NCBI RefSeq assembly: GCF_001425945.1 | Contig: NZ_LMEB01000005.1 | Coordinates: 310,001 to 374,000 of the forward strand | Direction: 5' to 3' | Origin: Brevundimonas sp. Root1279 | GTDB taxonomy: Bacteria > Pseudomonadota > Alphaproteobacteria > Caulobacterales > Caulobacteraceae | DNA length: 64,000 bases | Shown: piece by piece, positions 52,973 to 61,099 of the stretch | Position numbering within the stretch: position 1 is the stretch's first letter | Layout: every line of letters begins with the position of its first letter | Translations under genes and position numbers: made by a program | The notes under the pieces: model-generated | The model's database searches: none | What the model was told of the DNA's origin: nothing | Seen by the model: the letters and a program-made list of their open reading frames with translations, nothing else

Positions 52973-53695
52973 ATGACGCGTTTCATGACGCTCGATTTCG
53001 CCGCTGGAGACCGCGCCGACCTGCGCGCGCAAGTGCGCGCCCTGGCGCGCAGGCCCTATGGCTATGTCGTGACGCCGAACGTCGACCATGTGGTCAAGCT
53101 GATGGACGGGCGGGTCTCCCGCGCGGTCTACGACGGCGCGGCGTTGAAGATCTGCGACAGCCGCATCCTGGCTCATCTGGCCCGCCTGCGCGGCGTGACC
53201 CTGCCGGTCTATCCCGGCTCGGACCTGACCGCCGACCTGCTGGCCGCGCCGGAGACCGAGGGGCTGACCATCGCCGTCTTCGGCCCCGACCGGGCCGCCT
53301 TCGACGACCTCGTCGCCCGCTATCCGCGACAGACCCTGCGTTTCCTCGAGGCGCCGATGCTGACGCCGGGCTCGGGTGAGTGGATCCAGGCCGTCGACGC
53401 CGCCGTCCGCGCCGACTGGGACGTCCTGCTGGCCTGCGTCTCCTTCCCCAAGCAGGAGCTGTTCGCCCACGCCCTCAAGGCCGCCGGCCGCGAGCGCGGC
53501 GTCGCCCTGTGCGTCGGCGCCTCGGTCGACTTCCTCACCGGCCGCCAGCAGCGGGCGCCGAAGCTGTTCCAGACGCTGTCACTGGAGTGGCTGCATCGAT
53601 TGCTCAGCCAGCCGCGGCGGATGTTCCGGCGCTATGTGATCGAGGGGCCGGCTATCTTCGGGTGGTTCGTCAGGACTGAGGTGTTGAGCCGCTGA
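52973..53695 (+). CDS. WecG/TagA/CpsF-family glycosyltransferase (GT26)
   Basis: A 240-residue enzyme that would transfer a sugar (often an N-acetylhexosamine-type residue) onto a lipid-linked intermediate. Motifs: VTPNVDHVVKLMD (acceptor-site Asn/Asp), KICDSRILAHLARLRG in place of the usual 'DG.G.v', GSDLTADLL, VLLACVSFPKQELF (normally VG.G.PKQE), and GASVDFLTGRQQRAPKLFQT followed by SLEWLHRLLSQPRRMFRRY. The C-terminal segment is the conserved membrane-binding tail of the family. Role likely in exopolysaccharide or teichoic-like polymer synthesis. No other polysaccharide genes are adjacent. Confidence 0.85.
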   Translation: MTRFMTLDFAAGDRADLRAQVRALARRPYGYVVTPNVDHVVKLMDGRVSRAVYDGAALKICDSRILAHLARLRGVTLPVYPGSDLTADLLAAPETEGLTIAVFGPDRAAFDDLVARYPRQTLRFLEAPMLTPGSGEWIQAVDAAVRADWDVLLACVSFPKQELFAHALKAAGRERGVALCVGASVDFLTGRQQRAPKLFQTLSLEWLHRLLSQPRRMFRRYVIEGPAIFGWFVRTEVLSR

Positions 53696-54593
53696 ACGGG
53701 GTTGGTGGCGTTGAGCAGTCCTGGACGGCCGCAGGCAGCCCCATGCCCCACTCCTGCTGAGGCCCGATCCAGCGCGTTGTACCTGCGGCGGCGTCCACCG
53801 CGTCTTGAAGCTCGGTGACAGCGGATGGCATTCCCGCTTCCAAGCCGACATAGTCCAGTACGACTTTGCTCCGTCCATCGACATTGATGCCGAGCAGGTA
53901 GGTCGGGTTGTCGGTGACCTCAGTGAAGTACTCGTCGTCCAGCGAGAAGAAGTCGGCCTTGCGGAAGCGCTCGACAAGCGTGTCGAACTGTTCTCGGGTT
54001 ATACGGCCTTCACGCCAGCCAGCGGCTTGAACGTAGTATCGGCCGCAGAAATAGACCGTTCCGTCGTTTCGGAGGATCGCCACATAGGCGGGGCAAGTTC
54101 CGAAGCATCCGGTGCGCTCGAGGAAAATGCTGATGGGCCTGCCGGCCGTTTCTGGGAAAGGAACGTGCCGCGTCGGTCGCTTCTCGGGCGGCAGGACGCC
54201 CGTCGAAACCCACAGGCGTACGGGTGTGGGCGAACCGTCTGCCTTGGTGAATGGGCGAAACCGCCATTGCTTCAGATTCTGAGCAACCTGTGCACGCAAG
54301 GCGGGAGACGTTTTCTCCCGGTCGAACTTTAAGGTCGTAGCTACCGTTCGACCCTGAGTGTCGACAAGAATTTCGTACACTAGGTTCAGCGCCCCGTTCG
54401 ACGCTGACGGATGGCGGACCGACGACGGAACGGGCAACTCATGCGCCCGAATGTCTTCGTCGTCCGTGTAGACATGAGGCGCGCCCATCAGCCAGGCGCG
54501 TGCCTCGAACGCCAAGCCAGGCGCTCCGAAGTATAGGGCGCAGCCCGTGACGAGCACGGCCGCGATCACGAGCGAATCCGGTCGGATCCTCAC
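53670..54593 (-). CDS. DUF6438-like domain protein with membrane anchor
   Basis: A 307-residue protein with a hydrophobic N-terminal segment ([17 protein letters not shown], ~9-25) that could be a lipobox-type or uncleaved anchor (TGCA). The middle has a TonB-C-like block ([34 protein letters not shown]). The C-terminal half matches DUF6438: [54 protein letters not shown]. The base composition is visibly less GC-rich than its neighbours. It starts at a GTG that overlaps the smc stop (GTGA) and its tail overlaps the WecG-like gene by 26 nt. Confidence 0.72.
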   Translation of the reverse strand: MRIRPDSLVIAAVLVTGCALYFGAPGLAFEARAWLMGAPHVYTDDEDIRAHELPVPSSVRHPSASNGALNLVYEILVDTQGRTVATTLKFDREKTSPALRAQVAQNLKQWRFRPFTKADGSPTPVRLWVSTGVLPPEKRPTRHVPFPETAGRPISIFLERTGCFGTCPAYVAILRNDGTVYFCGRYYVQAAGWREGRITREQFDTLVERFRKADFFSLDDEYFTEVTDNPTYLLGINVDGRSKVVLDYVGLEAGMPSAVTELQDAVDAAAGTTRWIGPQQEWGMGLPAAVQDCSTPPTPFSGSTPQS

Positions 54594-57500
54594 GCCACCA
54601 ACTGCTCGGCCTGCCCCAGATCCACGCTGACCAGCTGGCTGACCCCGCGCTCCGGCATGGTGACGCCGAACAGGCGGTCCATCCGGCTCATGGTCACCGG
54701 GTTGTGGGTGATGACGATGAAGCGGGTGTCGGTGCGGTTGCGCATCTCGTTGAGCATGCGGCAGTAGCGGTCGACGTTGGCGTCATCGAGCGGCGCGTCG
54801 ACCTCGTCGAGGACGCAGACCGGGGCCGGGTTGGCCAGGAAGACGGCGAAGATCAGGGCGGCGGCGGTCAGGGCCTGCTCGCCGCCGGACATCAGGCTCA
54901 TCACCGACAGCCGCTTGCCCGGCGGGCAGGCGTAGATCTCGAGGCCGGCCTCGAGCGGGTCGTCGCTCTCGACCAGCTTCAGCTCGGCCTGGCCGCCGCC
55001 GAACAGGGCCTCGAACAGGGTCCGGAAATTCTCGTTGATGATGTCGAAGGCGGCGATCAGCCGCTCGCGGCCCTCCGCGTTGAGCTCGTCGATGCCGTCG
55101 CGCAGCTTGGCGATGGCGGAGGTCAGGTCCGAGCGCTCGACCTTCATGGTCTGCAGCCGGTCGCCGTATTCGGTGGCCTCATCCTCGGCGCGCAGGTTGA
55201 CCGCGCCGAGGGCCTCGCGCTCGCGCTCCAGGCCGAACAGCAGGCTTTCGGCCCCGGCGGCGTCCGGCGGGCGGGCGATGGCGTCGTCGGTCAGCTTCTG
55301 GCCGAGCTCCTCGGGCGACATTTGCGCCGTCTCGCGCACATTGGCGGTGGCCTCTTCCAGCCGTTCGGCGCCGGCCTCGGCGCGGGCGGCCAGGCCGGCG
55401 CGGGCCTCGCGGGCGGTGGAGGCGGCGGCCTCGGCGGCGCGGGCGGCGCGGTCGGCCTCGCCGGCCTGGGCTTCCGCCGTCGCCAGGGCGTCGGCGGCGG
55501 CCTTGCGGCGGGTCTCGGCGGCGGTCAGGGCGTCCAGCAGTGACGAGCGCTGGGCGGCCAGCTGCTCGGGCGCGTCCGAGGCGGCCTTCAGTTTCGCCGC
55601 CGTCTTCTCGGCGTCCTTCTCGAGCGCGCCGACGCGGACCTTGGCGTCCTTGGCGCGGACAGCCCAGCCCTCGCGGTCGCGCTTCAGGCTTTCGAGACGA
55701 GAGACGCGGGCGGCGGCGTCGCGGGCCTCGGCGTCGCGCTCGACCCGGGCGGTCGAGGCCGCGCCACGAGCGGCGTCGGCGGCCGTGCGGACGGCGGTCA
55801 GTTCGTTGCGCAGGCCTTCCAGCGTCTCCGACGGAGCCTCGGTCCCCTGGGCCTCGGCCAGGGCGGTCTCGGCGGCCTCGACCTCGGCCTTGAGGCGCAC
55901 CAGGGTCTCGTCCAGCGCCTGGGCGCGGGCCTCCTTGCGCGCCTGATCGCGGCCCAGGGCCTCGACGCGGTCGCGGGCGGCGGTGACCGCCTTGTCGAGC
56001 GGGAAGGGCGCGGCGCGGGCGGTCTTCACCGTCTCCTCGGCGGCGCGGAAGGCCTCGGTGGCCGCCTTCAGGGCCGCCTGGGCGCTCTCCAGCGCCGGCT
56101 TGCCCTCGTCGATCTCGGCTTCCAGCTCGGACAGGCGGGTGCGCTGGGCCAGCCGCACGGCGGCGGGACGGGGGGCCTCGGCGCGCTGGACGAAGCCGTC
56201 CCAGCGCCACAGGTCGCCCTCTTTGGTGACCAGTCGAGCCCCGACCGGCAGGCCCTTGGCCAGACCCTCGATCTCGCCGCGCGCCGCCACGCCGCACAGG
56301 GCCAGGCGCGCCTTGAGCTGGTCCGGGGCCGAGACATGGGCCGCTAGCGGCTCGACGCCCTTGGGCCAGGTCGGGGAGGGCGCTTCCGCCCCGGCCCAGT
56401 GCGCCGCCGCGCGGGCGTCCAGCGCCGCATCCAGGTCGTCGCCCAGGGCCGCAGCCAGCGCCGCTTCGTAGCCCTTGTCGGCCTGCACCTTGTCCAGCGC
56501 CGGCGGATGCTCGCGCTTGCCCTGCACCAGCAGCTGGGCCAGGCCGCGCGCCTCGGTCTGCAGTCGGCCGAGGCGATCTTCGGCCGCCCGCGCCGCCTGA
56601 CGGGCCTCCTGCTCAGTCCGGGCCTTGTCGCCCCGGTCGGCCTCAGCCGTTTCGACGGCGGCGCGGGCGGCGGCCAGCTGGGTCTGAGCGGCTTCCAGCG
56701 CCGCCTTGGCGGCCTCGATCTCGGGCGTCTCCAGCGGCCCCAGCGCCTCGCGCTCGCGCTGGGCCTGGGCCAGCTGGGCCTTGGCGCGGTCGACGCGCGC
56801 TTCGGCGTCGCGCTTGCGGGCGTTTTCGGCGGAGACCCGGGCCTCGACCGCGGCCACTGCGCCGGCGACGCGTTCGACCTCGGCGTCGGCGGCCTTGCGG
56901 GCGCTCTCGGCGGCGGTCAGGGCGGCTTCCAGCTCAGGGCCGCGCGAGGGGGCGGCGGCGATCTCGGCGCTGACCTGTTCGAAGGCCTCGGTCAGCCGGG
57001 CCAGCTCGCTCTCGGCGTCGCCGGCCATATTGGTCTCGCGCTCGATGTCGGCGGCGATGCGCTGGCCCTCGGCCTTCAGCCGGTCGACTTCGGCCCGGGC
57101 GGCCTGTTCGGCCATGTCGAGGCGGTCGCGCTCCAGGCTGGCGCGGTGCAGCAGGGCGCCGGCGACGGCGTCCTCCTCGCGGGCGGGCTTGAGCGCCTCC
57201 TGGGCGTTCAGCGAGGCGGTCTGGGCCCGGCCCGAGGCGGTCGCCGCCTCGACCACCGCCCGGTCGGCCGCGGCCAGTTCGGACGCCGCCGTCTCGGCCG
57301 CCAGCTTGGCGTCGTTCCAGCGCACGAACAGCAGGGCGGCCTGCAGGGCGCGAATCTCGGCCGAGATCTTCTTGTACTTCTCCGCCTGCCGCGCCTCGCG
57401 CTTCAGCCGGCCCAGCGCCGTCTCCAGCTCGCGGCCGATGTCGTCGAGGCGCTCGAGGTTGGACTCGGCCGCCTTCAGCCGCAGTTCGGCCTCGTGGCGG

Positions 57501-58027
57501 CGGGTGTGCAGACCGGCCACGCCGCCCGCCTCTTCGAGGATGCGGCGGCGGTTCTGCGGCTTGGCGGCGATCAGCTCGCTGATCTGGCCCTGTCGCACCA
57601 GGGCCGGGGAGTTGGCCCCGGTCGAGGCGTCAGCGAACAGCAGTTGGACGTCGCGGGCGCGGACTTCCTTGCCGTTGATCCGGTAGGTCGAGCCCTGGCC
57701 GCGGTCGATGCGGCGGCTGACCTCGATGATGGCGCTGTCGGTGAAGGGCTGGGGCGCCCGGCGCTGGGCGTTGTCGATGGTCAGCTGGACTTCGGCGTGG
57801 CTGCGCGGCGGGCGGTTGGCGGCGCCGGCGAAGATGACGTCGTCCATGCCCTGGCCGCGCATGGCCTTGGCCGAGTTGGCGCCCATGACCCAGCGCAGGC
57901 TCTCCAGAACGTTCGACTTGCCGCATCCGTTGGGCCCGACGATGCCCGTCAGGCCCGGCTCGATATGCACTTCGGCCGGGTCGACGAAGGACTTGAAGCC
58001 CACGAGCCGGAGGCGCTGGAACTGCAT
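54590..58027 (-). CDS. smc: Chromosome segregation ATPase Smc
   Basis: A 1145-residue condensin core. Residues 31-39 are the Walker A motif GPNGCGKSN. Coiled coil from ~170 to 500, hinge ~510-640 ([20 protein letters not shown], then [20 protein letters not shown]), second coiled coil ~640-990, and head closing with the ABC signature [19 protein letters not shown] and Walker [16 protein letters not shown]. The coils are unusually Ala/Glu/Arg-rich, as expected at this GC. ScpA and ScpB are not in the window. Downstream genes are the DUF6438-like protein (coupled); upstream are the two DsbA-like genes. Confidence 0.97.
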   Translation of the reverse strand: MQFQRLRLVGFKSFVDPAEVHIEPGLTGIVGPNGCGKSNVLESLRWVMGANSAKAMRGQGMDDVIFAGAANRPPRSHAEVQLTIDNAQRRAPQPFTDSAIIEVSRRIDRGQGSTYRINGKEVRARDVQLLFADASTGANSPALVRQGQISELIAAKPQNRRRILEEAGGVAGLHTRRHEAELRLKAAESNLERLDDIGRELETALGRLKREARQAEKYKKISAEIRALQAALLFVRWNDAKLAAETAASELAAADRAVVEAATASGRAQTASLNAQEALKPAREEDAVAGALLHRASLERDRLDMAEQAARAEVDRLKAEGQRIAADIERETNMAGDAESELARLTEAFEQVSAEIAAAPSRGPELEAALTAAESARKAADAEVERVAGAVAAVEARVSAENARKRDAEARVDRAKAQLAQAQREREALGPLETPEIEAAKAALEAAQTQLAAARAAVETAEADRGDKARTEQEARQAARAAEDRLGRLQTEARGLAQLLVQGKREHPPALDKVQADKGYEAALAAALGDDLDAALDARAAAHWAGAEAPSPTWPKGVEPLAAHVSAPDQLKARLALCGVAARGEIEGLAKGLPVGARLVTKEGDLWRWDGFVQRAEAPRPAAVRLAQRTRLSELEAEIDEGKPALESAQAALKAATEAFRAAEETVKTARAAPFPLDKAVTAARDRVEALGRDQARKEARAQALDETLVRLKAEVEAAETALAEAQGTEAPSETLEGLRNELTAVRTAADAARGAASTARVERDAEARDAAARVSRLESLKRDREGWAVRAKDAKVRVGALEKDAEKTAAKLKAASDAPEQLAAQRSSLLDALTAAETRRKAAADALATAEAQAGEADRAARAAEAAASTAREARAGLAARAEAGAERLEEATANVRETAQMSPEELGQKLTDDAIARPPDAAGAESLLFGLEREREALGAVNLRAEDEATEYGDRLQTMKVERSDLTSAIAKLRDGIDELNAEGRERLIAAFDIINENFRTLFEALFGGGQAELKLVESDDPLEAGLEIYACPPGKRLSVMSLMSGGEQALTAAALIFAVFLANPAPVCVLDEVDAPLDDANVDRYCRMLNEMRNRTDTRFIVITHNPVTMSRMDRLFGVTMPERGVSQLVSVDLGQAEQLVA

Positions 58028-58039
58028 CCCGCTAGCGGA

Positions 58040-58675
58040 TCACCGGCCCGCCAGCAGGGGCTGGATCAGCGGCTCGAAGGCGGCCACGTCGCGGGCCCCC
58101 ATGGCTTCCACATCGACCTTCTCGCCGTTGATCAGGAACGACGGCGTGCTGTTGATCCCGTCGGCGACGGACTGGCCGGCGCGGGCTTCGATCTCGGCGA
58201 ACCCTGCCGCATCGGACATGCAGGCGTTCATCTGCTCGAGCGTCAGCCCGCCGGCCTCACCTGCGGAACGCAGCCAGGCGACCGCCGCCGGACGCGCGCC
58301 GCCGGCGTCCCGGATCGCCTGTTGGCCCTTGAACAGGGCGTCCAGCGCCGCGTCGTAGTTGTCTTCGGGAACGCAGCGCGCCATCACGGCCCCGGCCGCC
58401 GCCAGCTGGGCCGGCGGCGTCGGGAGGTCGCGGAAGGCGACCCGCACCTGGCCGGAGTCCACGTATTTGGCGCGGAAGGCCGGGAACTCATTGGTGTGCC
58501 AATCGGCGCAGTGGCTGCAGGTGGCGGACAGGTAGACGGTCAGGGTGACGGGCGCCGTGGGCGAGCCCAGGGTCCGGTCGCCCTCACGTACGGGGGCGAC
58601 CGTCTGCGCCTGGGCGAGGACCGGAAGGGCCATCGCCGCCATCAAAGGCAGAATGAAACGCGACGCCCGCCCCAC
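58040..58675 (-). CDS. DsbA-like thiol-disulfide protein, second of a tandem pair
   Basis: A 211-residue exported thioredoxin-fold protein. I chose the GTG at 58675, 7 nt after the stop of the upstream homologue, giving a signal peptide (RFILPLMAAMALPVLAQA). Redox motif Cys-Ser-His-Cys in YLSATCSHCADWHTNEFPAF, then KYVDSGQVRVAFRDLPTPPA and the cis-Pro region INSTPSFLINGEKV. It resembles BdbD/DsbA-like (Thioredoxin_4) proteins in alphaproteobacteria. An ATG at 58642 is an alternative start. Partner redox proteins unknown. Confidence 0.85.
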   Translation of the reverse strand: MGRASRFILPLMAAMALPVLAQAQTVAPVREGDRTLGSPTAPVTLTVYLSATCSHCADWHTNEFPAFRAKYVDSGQVRVAFRDLPTPPAQLAAAGAVMARCVPEDNYDAALDALFKGQQAIRDAGGARPAAVAWLRSAGEAGGLTLEQMNACMSDAAGFAEIEARAGQSVADGINSTPSFLINGEKVDVEAMGARDVAAFEPLIQPLLAGR

Positions 58676-58682
58676 GTCGGTC

Positions 58683-59327
58683 TCAGCCCTTGGCCAGTTC
58701 GGCGTCGATGACCTTCGACAGGTCGTCGATGCTGGCGCCTTCACCGCCCGGGGTGATGACCTGGGTCCCGTTGACGAAGAAGGCCGGCGTGGTGCTGACG
58801 CCGGCGTCGACCGCCTGCTTGGAGCGCTTGTCGGCGGCCTTCAGGGCGGCCTCGTCGGTGATGCACTGCTGCACCTGCTGCTGGTTCAGGCCGACGGCGT
58901 TGCCGACGCGGAACAGGGTGGCGCGCGGGTTGGTGACGAATTCGCGCTGGTCGGCCATCAGCTCGTGGATGACCTGGAAATACTTGGCTTCGTCGCCGGC
59001 GCAGCGGGCCAGCAGGAAGCCGGCGACGGCGGTCGGCGCCGGCGGGGTCGGCAGTTCGCGGAAGACGTAGCGGACTTTGTTGGTGTCGACGTACTTGGTC
59101 TTGAAAGCGGGCCAGGTCTCTTCCTGCCAGGCGGCGCAGTGCGGGCAGGTGACCGAGGCGTACTCGACGACGGTGACCTTGGCGCCGTCGGCGGCCCCCA
59201 GGGCCATGTCGCCTTCCGCCGGACCGCCCTTGCTGCCGCAGCCGGCCAGGGTGGCCATGGCGGCCAGGGCGGCGGCCGTGATGGCGGCGCGGCGGCTCAT
59301 CGCAGCGTAACGGTTCGTGGCGCTCAT
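58683..59327 (-). CDS. DsbA-like thiol-disulfide lipoprotein, first of a tandem pair
   Basis: A 214-residue lipoprotein. Signal with lipobox LAGC (residues ~20-23, MATLAGCGSKGG). The redox motif is Cys-Pro-His-Cys in EYASVTCPHCAAWQEETWPA, as in DsbA, followed by KYVDTNKVRYVFRELPTPPA and cis-Pro segment VSTTPAFFVNGTQV. I chose the ATG at 59327 (MSATNRYA) over one at 59387. It shares about half its residues with the next gene, so the two arose by duplication but use different membrane attachment. Roles: oxidative folding in the periplasm. Confidence 0.87.
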   Translation of the reverse strand: MSATNRYAAMSRRAAITAAALAAMATLAGCGSKGGPAEGDMALGAADGAKVTVVEYASVTCPHCAAWQEETWPAFKTKYVDTNKVRYVFRELPTPPAPTAVAGFLLARCAGDEAKYFQVIHELMADQREFVTNPRATLFRVGNAVGLNQQQVQQCITDEAALKAADKRSKQAVDAGVSTTPAFFVNGTQVITPGGEGASIDDLSKVIDAELAKG

Positions 59328-59421
59328 GGCGTCTTCCTCTGCACGGGGTCTGGAAGCATCGCGCGATTCCCCCGGAAATGCGCGCACATGGGTTTTCGAG
59401 AACAGAAGCGGCGAAGTTTTG

Positions 59422-59988
59422 TCAACGGCCCGAACGGTCGCGCCCCTTCTCGGGGTCGCTGAGCACCGCGCGGCCGAGCTGCTCCAGCGAGGCTTTCAGC
59501 GACTCCGGCGCCTCGGCCAGAGTCGCCTTCAGCTCGGCCTCGGCGGCCGCGGCCAGGGGCGGCGGCTTGGGACGGGAGCGGGCCTGGGCGGGCAGGCCGA
59601 CGGGCGGCTTCACGGGGCCCTGGGCGATACGCAGCTTCTCCACGCTGCCGGGCCCCAGGAACAGGTTCACGCGCTGGATGATGTCCTCGGACTGGTGCTG
59701 CACCAGCAGGGCCGCGGGGCCCGCCACGCGCAGCTCCAGCACGCCGCCCGCGCCGCCGCGACCCTTGCTCAGCTTCTGCGGCCGGGTGACGCGGGCCAGC
59801 CGGTCGCCGACGATCTCGGCCCAGCGCGGCTCCAGCGCCGAGGCGCCGCGTCCGAATTTGGCGTCCAGCTCCTTGATCAGCCCCTGCAAGGCCCGCCCGG
59901 CCCTGGGCGCGGGCCGCGGCGCCGGGCGCGTGCGGCGGCGCGACAGGATCTCCTGGACCTCGGCGTCGGTGGGCAGGGTGCGGCGCAT
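59422..59988 (-). CDS. DUF721 (DciA-like) protein
   Basis: A 188-residue basic protein with the DUF721 core (LIKELDAKFGRGASALEPRW, AEIVGDRLARVTRPQKLSKG, VLELRVAGPAALLVQHQSED, IIQRVNLFLGPGSVEKLRIA). DciA is the helicase loader that delivers DnaB in most bacteria lacking DnaC/DnaI. The C-terminal ~55 residues are Pro/Ala/Lys-rich. I chose the ATG at 59988. Divergent from mutY, with 91 nt between. Confidence in replication function is moderate because DUF721 is loosely conserved. Confidence 0.82.
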   Translation of the reverse strand: MRRTLPTDAEVQEILSRRRTRPAPRPAPRAGRALQGLIKELDAKFGRGASALEPRWAEIVGDRLARVTRPQKLSKGRGGAGGVLELRVAGPAALLVQHQSEDIIQRVNLFLGPGSVEKLRIAQGPVKPPVGLPAQARSRPKPPPLAAAAEAELKATLAEAPESLKASLEQLGRAVLSDPEKGRDRSGR

Positions 59989-60079
59989 TCCACCGTCATA
60001 GCCGTCCGGCCCGGGCTTGTCGCGCGGACCACTGGCGGCGCAGGGGACAAGGCCGGGGACTAACGCTAGGGAGGAGGGG

Positions 60080-61099
60080 ATGAACGTCCCCGCGCTCCGC
60101 GCCGCCCTGCTGGCCTGGTACGACGCCCACGGCCGCACCCTGGCCTGGCGCAAACGGCCCGGCGAGGGCCGGCCCGACCCCTACCGGGTGTGGCTCTCCG
60201 AGGTGATGCTGCAGCAGACAACCACGCCGCACGCGACGCCCTATTTCGAGGCTTTCACCCGCCGCTGGCCCACCGTTTCGGACCTGGCGGCGGCCGCGGA
60301 CGCCGAGGTCATGGCCGCCTGGGCGGGGCTCGGCTACTACGCCCGCGCCCGCAACCTGCTGGCCTGCGCCCGGGCGGTCGCCTCTGAACACGGCGGCGTC
60401 TTCCCGGATACGGAGGCGGCCCTGCTGGCCCTGCCGGGAGTCGGCGCCTATACGGCCGCGGCGGTGGCGGCCATCGCCTTTGAGCGCGCCGCCAATGTCG
60501 TGGACGGCAATGTCGAGCGGGTCACGGCCCGGCTGTTCGCCGTCGAGACGCCGGTTCCCGCCGCCCGACCCGAACTGCGTCGCCTGGCGGGTTCGCTCGT
60601 CGCCGACGACCGGCCCGGCGACTGGGCCCAAGCGCTCATGGACCTGGGGGCTACCGTATGCCGTCCGGGCAAGCCTGCGTGCGACCGCTGCCCGCTGACC
60701 GCCTGGTGCGAGGGGTACCGCTCAGGCGCGCCCGAGCGTTTTCCGGTCAAGGCTCCGAAGGCGGAGCGTCCGCACCGCGCCGGCGCGGCCTGGGTGCTGA
60801 GAGACGCGGCGGGACGGGTGGCTCTGGTTCAGCGCCCCGCCAAGGGCCTGCTCGGCGGCATGCTGGGCCTGCCGACGTCGGAGTGGGGCGCGACGCCCGC
60901 CCCGCCGGTCCCGCCGGTCGAGGCCGACTGGCGCGAGGCGGGCGCGGTTGAGCACGTCTTCACCCACTTTTCCCTGACGCTGTTGGTGCGGGCGGCGGAG
61001 GGCGAAGGCGACTTCCTGTGGATCCCCGCCGAGGAGGCGCTGACCGCCCTGCCGACGGTGTTCCGCAAGGCGCTGGAGCGCGGTCTGGCCTCGCTCTAG
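60080..61099 (+). CDS. mutY: A/G-specific adenine DNA glycosylase
   Basis: Removes adenine paired with 8-oxoguanine. 339 residues. Catalytic Glu41 in SEVMLQQTTTP (E. coli Glu37), helix-hairpin-helix LLALPGVGAYTAAAVAAIAF with the catalytic Asp in VVDGNVERV, and iron-sulfur ligands Cys-x6-Cys-x2-Cys-x5-Cys in VCRPGKPACDRCPLTAWCEG. The C-terminal NUDIX-like 8-oxoG recognition domain has RPAKGLLGGMLGLP and VEHVFTHFSLTL. GGAGGGG precedes the ATG at 60080. Convergent 3-nt overlap with the debranching-enzyme gene. Confidence 0.96.
   Translation: MNVPALRAALLAWYDAHGRTLAWRKRPGEGRPDPYRVWLSEVMLQQTTTPHATPYFEAFTRRWPTVSDLAAAADAEVMAAWAGLGYYARARNLLACARAVASEHGGVFPDTEAALLALPGVGAYTAAAVAAIAFERAANVVDGNVERVTARLFAVETPVPAARPELRRLAGSLVADDRPGDWAQALMDLGATVCRPGKPACDRCPLTAWCEGYRSGAPERFPVKAPKAERPHRAGAAWVLRDAAGRVALVQRPAKGLLGGMLGLPTSEWGATPAPPVPPVEADWREAGAVEHVFTHFSLTLLVRAAEGEGDFLWIPAEEALTALPTVFRKALERGLASL

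Noticed and set aside
56399..58711. A plus-strand open frame of 770 codons opposite smc
   Set aside because: Low-complexity Gly/Leu/Arg/Ala sequence with no domain, entirely antisense to a well-conserved gene. An artefact of GC-rich codons.
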